From Chryseobacterium sp. SORGH_AS_0447 (GTDB lineage: Bacteria > Bacteroidota > Bacteroidia > Flavobacteriales > Weeksellaceae), in contig NZ_JAUTAR010000001.1 of NCBI RefSeq assembly GCF_030818695.1, positions 744,001-808,000 of the forward strand: a stretch of 64,000 nucleotides of DNA, read 5' to 3'. Shown here one piece after another: positions 60,682 through 64,000 of this stretch. Position 1 is the stretch's first letter; each line of letters begins with the position of its first letter. The notes beneath the pieces are model-generated. The model was not told where the DNA came from. It saw nothing but the letters and a program-made list of their open reading frames with translations, and did no database searches. The translations under genes and the position numbers were made by a program.

Positions 60682-61752
60682 ATGGATTTCGAAGATTTTA
60701 TCATTTCACCCAGAAATTTCAGAACGGAAAGTTGGCAGATCGGTGCCCGGATTACAAAAGAGATCAAGGAAGACAGCATCGTCCTTCTCTTTGTTTCGGA
60801 TTATAGAGGAGCGGATGGTGATGCGGAAGTTCAGGATTTTACTGGGATAAGAAATGAATTTTATAGATTGTCGCAGCTGGATTTTGAAATTCCTATTGTT
60901 GATCTTGGCGACCTGGTTTCAGGGAAATCGGTCCAGGACTCCCATTACATTCTACAGGAAGTTTTATCAGCCTGTCATCACAAAAGAGCGATTCCCGTTA
61001 TTGTAGGCGGTTCCAATGATTTTTCATTTTCGCTTTTTTCAGCATTAAATTTATTTACGAAAAGCATCAATTATACCCAGATCAGCAATATTATTTCTCT
61101 GAAGCAGGGGGAAACCATTAATGAACATACTTTTTTAAGCAAAATCTTCGGAGCGAAGGATTTTTCCATCAAGAATTATCATCATTTAGGTTATCAGAAA
61201 CACCTGAATGAAGCGGATTCCGTAAGGCTGATTAAAGAAGTGGAGTTTGATATCATCCGCCTGGCAGAAATGATGAATTCTACGGAGAAAACAGAACCTT
61301 TTTTCCGGAAAGCAGATTTGGTAACAGTGAACTGTGATGCTATTGAAAGCTTCGGCGAACCGTTTTCGATGAATCCGCAGGTAAACGGCCTGAACAGAAG
61401 AGAAGTCTGTGCCTACATGAAAGAGATCGGATTAAGCGAAAATCTTAAGTCTGTGGGCATATTTAATTATAATATTTATTCCGAAAATCAACTGAATCAT
61501 CAGCTGCTTGCCCAGATGATCTGGTACCTCATCGAGGGAATCAACATTCAGCGGTCTCATCCCAAAGAAAGACATTATGAAGTATTCTATGTATTGGTTG
61601 ATGAAAGGCAGTATGCTTTTAAACGCGATACCTTCAGCAACCTTTGGTATTTCGGGGATGATGAGAATATAGAAAACTGCATTCCGTGCTCAAGAAAAGA
61701 CTTCGATGAAGCTAAAAAAGGCTGGCTGAACGCACGGCTGACGAAAAATTAA
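60682..61752 (+). CDS. Arginase/ureohydrolase-fold protein lacking the metal site
   Basis: 356 residues, with an arginase-family outline: IGARITKEIKEDSIVLLFVS near the N-terminus, VIVGGSNDFSF where family members read GGDHS, and DLVTVNCDAIESFGEP where they read DxDxxDPA. The third metal motif (DAHxD) is replaced by QISNIISLKQGE. Since none of the Mn-ligand Asp/His sets are intact, it is probably not an active ureohydrolase despite usual annotation as formimidoylglutamase or arginase. It lies 4 bp before the GT2 gene. Confidence 0.8.
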   Translation: MDFEDFIISPRNFRTESWQIGARITKEIKEDSIVLLFVSDYRGADGDAEVQDFTGIRNEFYRLSQLDFEIPIVDLGDLVSGKSVQDSHYILQEVLSACHHKRAIPVIVGGSNDFSFSLFSALNLFTKSINYTQISNIISLKQGETINEHTFLSKIFGAKDFSIKNYHHLGYQKHLNEADSVRLIKEVEFDIIRLAEMMNSTEKTEPFFRKADLVTVNCDAIESFGEPFSMNPQVNGLNRREVCAYMKEIGLSENLKSVGIFNYNIYSENQLNHQLLAQMIWYLIEGINIQRSHPKERHYEVFYVLVDERQYAFKRDTFSNLWYFGDDENIENCIPCSRKDFDEAKKGWLNARLTKN

Positions 61753-61755
61753 TGT

Positions 61756-62757
61756 ATGACAAGCACCCTGCCAAAAGTTTCCGTTATCGTTCCGGTTTAT
61801 AATGTCGAGAAATACCTTGCCAAATGCCTTGATTCGCTGGTAAGCCAAACCTGTCAGAGCATCGAAATCCTGGTTGTGAATGATGGGAGTACGGACGGTT
61901 CGGAACAGGTTATTCAGGAATATGCACAAAGATACCCGGAGAAAATAAAGCCTTTTACGAAAAAAAACGGGGGGTTGAGCGATGCCCGTAATTTTGGAAT
62001 CGATAGGGCGACCGGTAATTATATAGGCTTTGTAGACAGTGATGATTATGTAAATCCGTCTATGTTTGAAGAAATGCTGAGCCTTGCTGAAAAACATCAT
62101 GCGAAAATAGTGGTCTGCAATATCCAAAAGGTAGATCAGCAGGGTAAAATTGTTCAAAAACTGACTCAGATGCCCAATATGCCGGAAAGAATCGACCTTG
62201 AAAAAAACTTTTCTGTCTTTTCGGATCTGAGCTATTTTGCCTGTAATAAATTATTTAATAAAGAACTCTTTACAGAAAAACGGTTTAAACGAGGAGTACA
62301 TTTCGAAGATATCCAACTGATTCCTCAGCTTTTACTGGATTGTGAAACGATTGCCCAAACCCAGAATTTTCATTACCAATACCTGGAGCGAACCGATTCG
62401 ATAACAAAAACCCATACGGAAAAAGGGCTTGATATTTTAAAAGCCGTAGAGGATATAGAGATCTTTTTTGAAAAATCCCAATATGCCAATAAGCAGGAAG
62501 GGCTAAAAAACTTTCAAATTTTTGAAGGGGTTTATTCCTACCTGGCGTATCTGGCTTTCGTAAAAAATAAGGAAATCTTTATCTTAATGTCTCAGCAGCT
62601 TGAGAAGTTCATGAAGAAAAGGGGAATAAAATTAAAAGATATATTGGGGTATAGTCGTTTTGGTAAAAATTATCTGTTATCTTTGCCCCTGAAAAAAAAG
62701 ATATTTTATCTGTTGTTTTTTGCAGGTCAAAAAAGATTGATAAGAAAATTAATTTAA
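61756..62757 (+). CDS. Family 2 glycosyltransferase
   Basis: 333 residues with a GT-A domain: VSVIVPVYNVEKYLAKCLDS (9-28), VVNDGSTDGS, a NGGLSDARNFGI segment and the metal-binding VDSDDYVNPSMFEE. The remaining part has helices with no membrane span. It starts 4 bp after the arginase-fold gene and likely transfers a sugar in a surface glycan pathway together with the following WecA-type gene. Confidence 0.9.
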   Translation: MTSTLPKVSVIVPVYNVEKYLAKCLDSLVSQTCQSIEILVVNDGSTDGSEQVIQEYAQRYPEKIKPFTKKNGGLSDARNFGIDRATGNYIGFVDSDDYVNPSMFEEMLSLAEKHHAKIVVCNIQKVDQQGKIVQKLTQMPNMPERIDLEKNFSVFSDLSYFACNKLFNKELFTEKRFKRGVHFEDIQLIPQLLLDCETIAQTQNFHYQYLERTDSITKTHTEKGLDILKAVEDIEIFFEKSQYANKQEGLKNFQIFEGVYSYLAYLAFVKNKEIFILMSQQLEKFMKKRGIKLKDILGYSRFGKNYLLSLPLKKKIFYLLFFAGQKRLIRKLI

Positions 62758-62865
62758 CACAAATGTAAGCACTTCAGTTTCTGTGAAAATCTGATAACGA
62801 TTTTTCAGCGTCGGTGAAACTTTTCTTTTTGACATAAGAAGATGTAAAGTGCTTAGTCTGAAAAA

Positions 62866-63993
62866 ATGGAAAATTTTGAATTGTTCTTAGCTCAGTCCGG
62901 TGTTCCTATTTTCTATATAAAAATAGGGCTGGGTTTCTTGTTCTCATTCCTGATTACTTATTATTCCGTTCCTACCATTAATAAAATCTCCAGAAGAAAA
63001 AACCTGATGGATGAACCTGGAGTAAGAAGTTCCCATCTTAGGAAAATTCCGAATCTCGGGGGTATTGCTATTTTTTATTCTATAGGGGTCTGCACTTCTA
63101 TTTTTGCATATGAACTTTTCGATCTGTACAAGTTTCTTTTTGCATCACTTATTATCCTTCTCTATGTTGGAGTCATGGATGATATTGTGGTAATGAGGGC
63201 TTATAAAAAACTGGTGGCTCAGATTGTTGTATCTTCATTAATTGTTATCGGATCAGATATCCGTATCAGAAGCCTTTTCGGGATTTGCGGAATTTATGAA
63301 CTGGGTTATTTTATAAGTGTCATCTTCAGTATTATTACTTTTATTGTTCTTATCAATGCTTTTAATCTAATTGATGGGATCGACGGCCTTGCCGGAGGAT
63401 ATTCTGTGATTTGCAGTGCGCTTTTTGGGATAAGCTATTACCGGTTAGGAGAATACAATTATCCATTGGTGGTTCTTTCGGTAATTATTATCGGAGCGGT
63501 TTTGGCCTTTTTATATTACAATTTATCCAACTACAGAACAAATAAAATTTTTATGGGGGATACCGGCTCAATGCTATTGGGATTTCTGCTTGCTTTCACC
63601 TCAATCTGTTTTATTGATATTTTTATTGATAGAGATATCGCAGGTGTTCCAAGATATCACCTGCAGTCTGCGCCTGTAGTGGCTGTTGCGATTCTTATTC
63701 TTCCTATTGTTGATACGTTAAACGTGATTATTATAAGACTTCTAAACAATAAATCGCCTTTTGATGCTGATAAAAACCACATCCATCACAAATTATTAAA
63801 GCTGAATCTCACGCACAGAAGATCCAGTTTTTATATTATCGTATATTATCTTCTTATCGTTGCAGTAGCTTATTATTTAAGGCATATCAATATTAATCTT
63901 TTACTGATAATTATTGTTTTAATGGGCTTTTTAGGAGCTTACCTGCCGGATTTTGTTTATCTTTTAAAGAATAATAAGAAGACTATCAATTAA
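62866..63993 (+). CDS. WecA/MraY-family undecaprenyl-phosphate sugar-1-phosphate transferase
   Basis: 375 residues with about eleven helices. Motifs: DEPGVRSSHLRKIPNLGGIA (49-68), VGVMDDIVVMRAYKKLVAQI with the DD pair, NAFNLIDGIDGLAGG, the FMGDTGSM loop and HIHHKLL near the C-terminus. These place it with WecA/TagO-type enzymes that load GlcNAc-1-P or a similar sugar-1-P on undecaprenyl phosphate, starting surface-glycan synthesis. The gene is complete and ends seven bases before the window edge. Confidence 0.9.
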   Translation: MENFELFLAQSGVPIFYIKIGLGFLFSFLITYYSVPTINKISRRKNLMDEPGVRSSHLRKIPNLGGIAIFYSIGVCTSIFAYELFDLYKFLFASLIILLYVGVMDDIVVMRAYKKLVAQIVVSSLIVIGSDIRIRSLFGICGIYELGYFISVIFSIITFIVLINAFNLIDGIDGLAGGYSVICSALFGISYYRLGEYNYPLVVLSVIIIGAVLAFLYYNLSNYRTNKIFMGDTGSMLLGFLLAFTSICFIDIFIDRDIAGVPRYHLQSAPVVAVAILILPIVDTLNVIIIRLLNNKSPFDADKNHIHHKLLKLNLTHRRSSFYIIVYYLLIVAVAYYLRHININLLLIIIVLMGFLGAYLPDFVYLLKNNKKTIN

Positions 63994-64000
63994 ATCTTTA

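Noticed and set aside
60682..61752. Formimidoylglutamase (hutG) function for the arginase-fold protein
   Set aside because: The metal-binding Asp/His motifs are not present.

Overview
The window looks like a chromosomal segment of a Chryseobacterium-like member of the Flavobacteriia (Bacteroidota). Three things point there. Promoters carry the TAnnTTTG minus-7 box typical of this phylum. A large secreted protein ends in a type IX secretion (T9SS) sorting domain. The centre of the window is a complete-looking flexirubin-type pigment cluster. No rRNA, tRNA, CRISPR array, IS element or prophage was seen.

Left part (1-14.9 kb), housekeeping and stress genes: a truncated xerD, a dCMP deaminase and an enoyl-CoA hydratase; katA and oxyR divergently arranged around a shared promoter region; metK behind a SAM-II-like riboswitch; an ECF sigma factor followed by a 44-residue ORF; a YjjG-type HAD phosphatase; trpS; and a leftward operon ileS - TraR/DksA-like - two small proteins - lspA - sanA-like.

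Centre (15.1-49.3 kb), an aryl-polyene plus dialkylresorcinol cluster. Rightward genes (15145-26771): acyl ligase, secreted protein, aromatic ammonia-lyase, ketoreductase, ketosynthase, ACP, LpxL-like acyltransferase, CrtI-like oxidoreductase and a C45 (Ntn) lipoprotein, with a halogenase-like flavoenzyme reading the other way. Leftward genes (49314-27054) fall into three blocks: an MMPL exporter/acyltransferase fusion with darA, darB and two hot-dog proteins; a lone membrane protein; and a long polycistron. The polycistron holds a BtrH-like acyltransferase, an ABC-2 exporter, a thioesterase, KS/CLF/ACP genes, a LolA plus LolB-like pair, a dehydratase and a GT2-DUF2062 protein. Inferred logic: tyrosine gives coumarate, which is activated, extended and reduced to an aryl polyene; DarB and DarA make the dialkylresorcinol; an acyltransferase joins the two; MMPL, ABC and Lol-like proteins move the product to the outer membrane. 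A RelE/ParE-type toxin-antitoxin pair and a YhcG-family nuclease are embedded in the polycistron.

Right part (49.5-64 kb): a putative surface-glycan group (two polytopic proteins, an EpsG-like polymerase, an acyltransferase-3 protein), a 1170-residue T9SS cargo with a duplicated FISUMP-type domain, topA, an arginase-fold protein without recognisable metal ligands, a GT2 glycosyltransferase and a WecA/MraY-type sugar-phosphate transferase.

Several non-coding repeats stand out: four related hairpin-forming intergenic repeats beside the ACP and KS genes of the pigment cluster, a composite repeat at the convergent junction (26.8-27.05 kb), a perfect 33-nt palindrome at 60600, and a short SSTGSAQ-encoding insert inside ileS.
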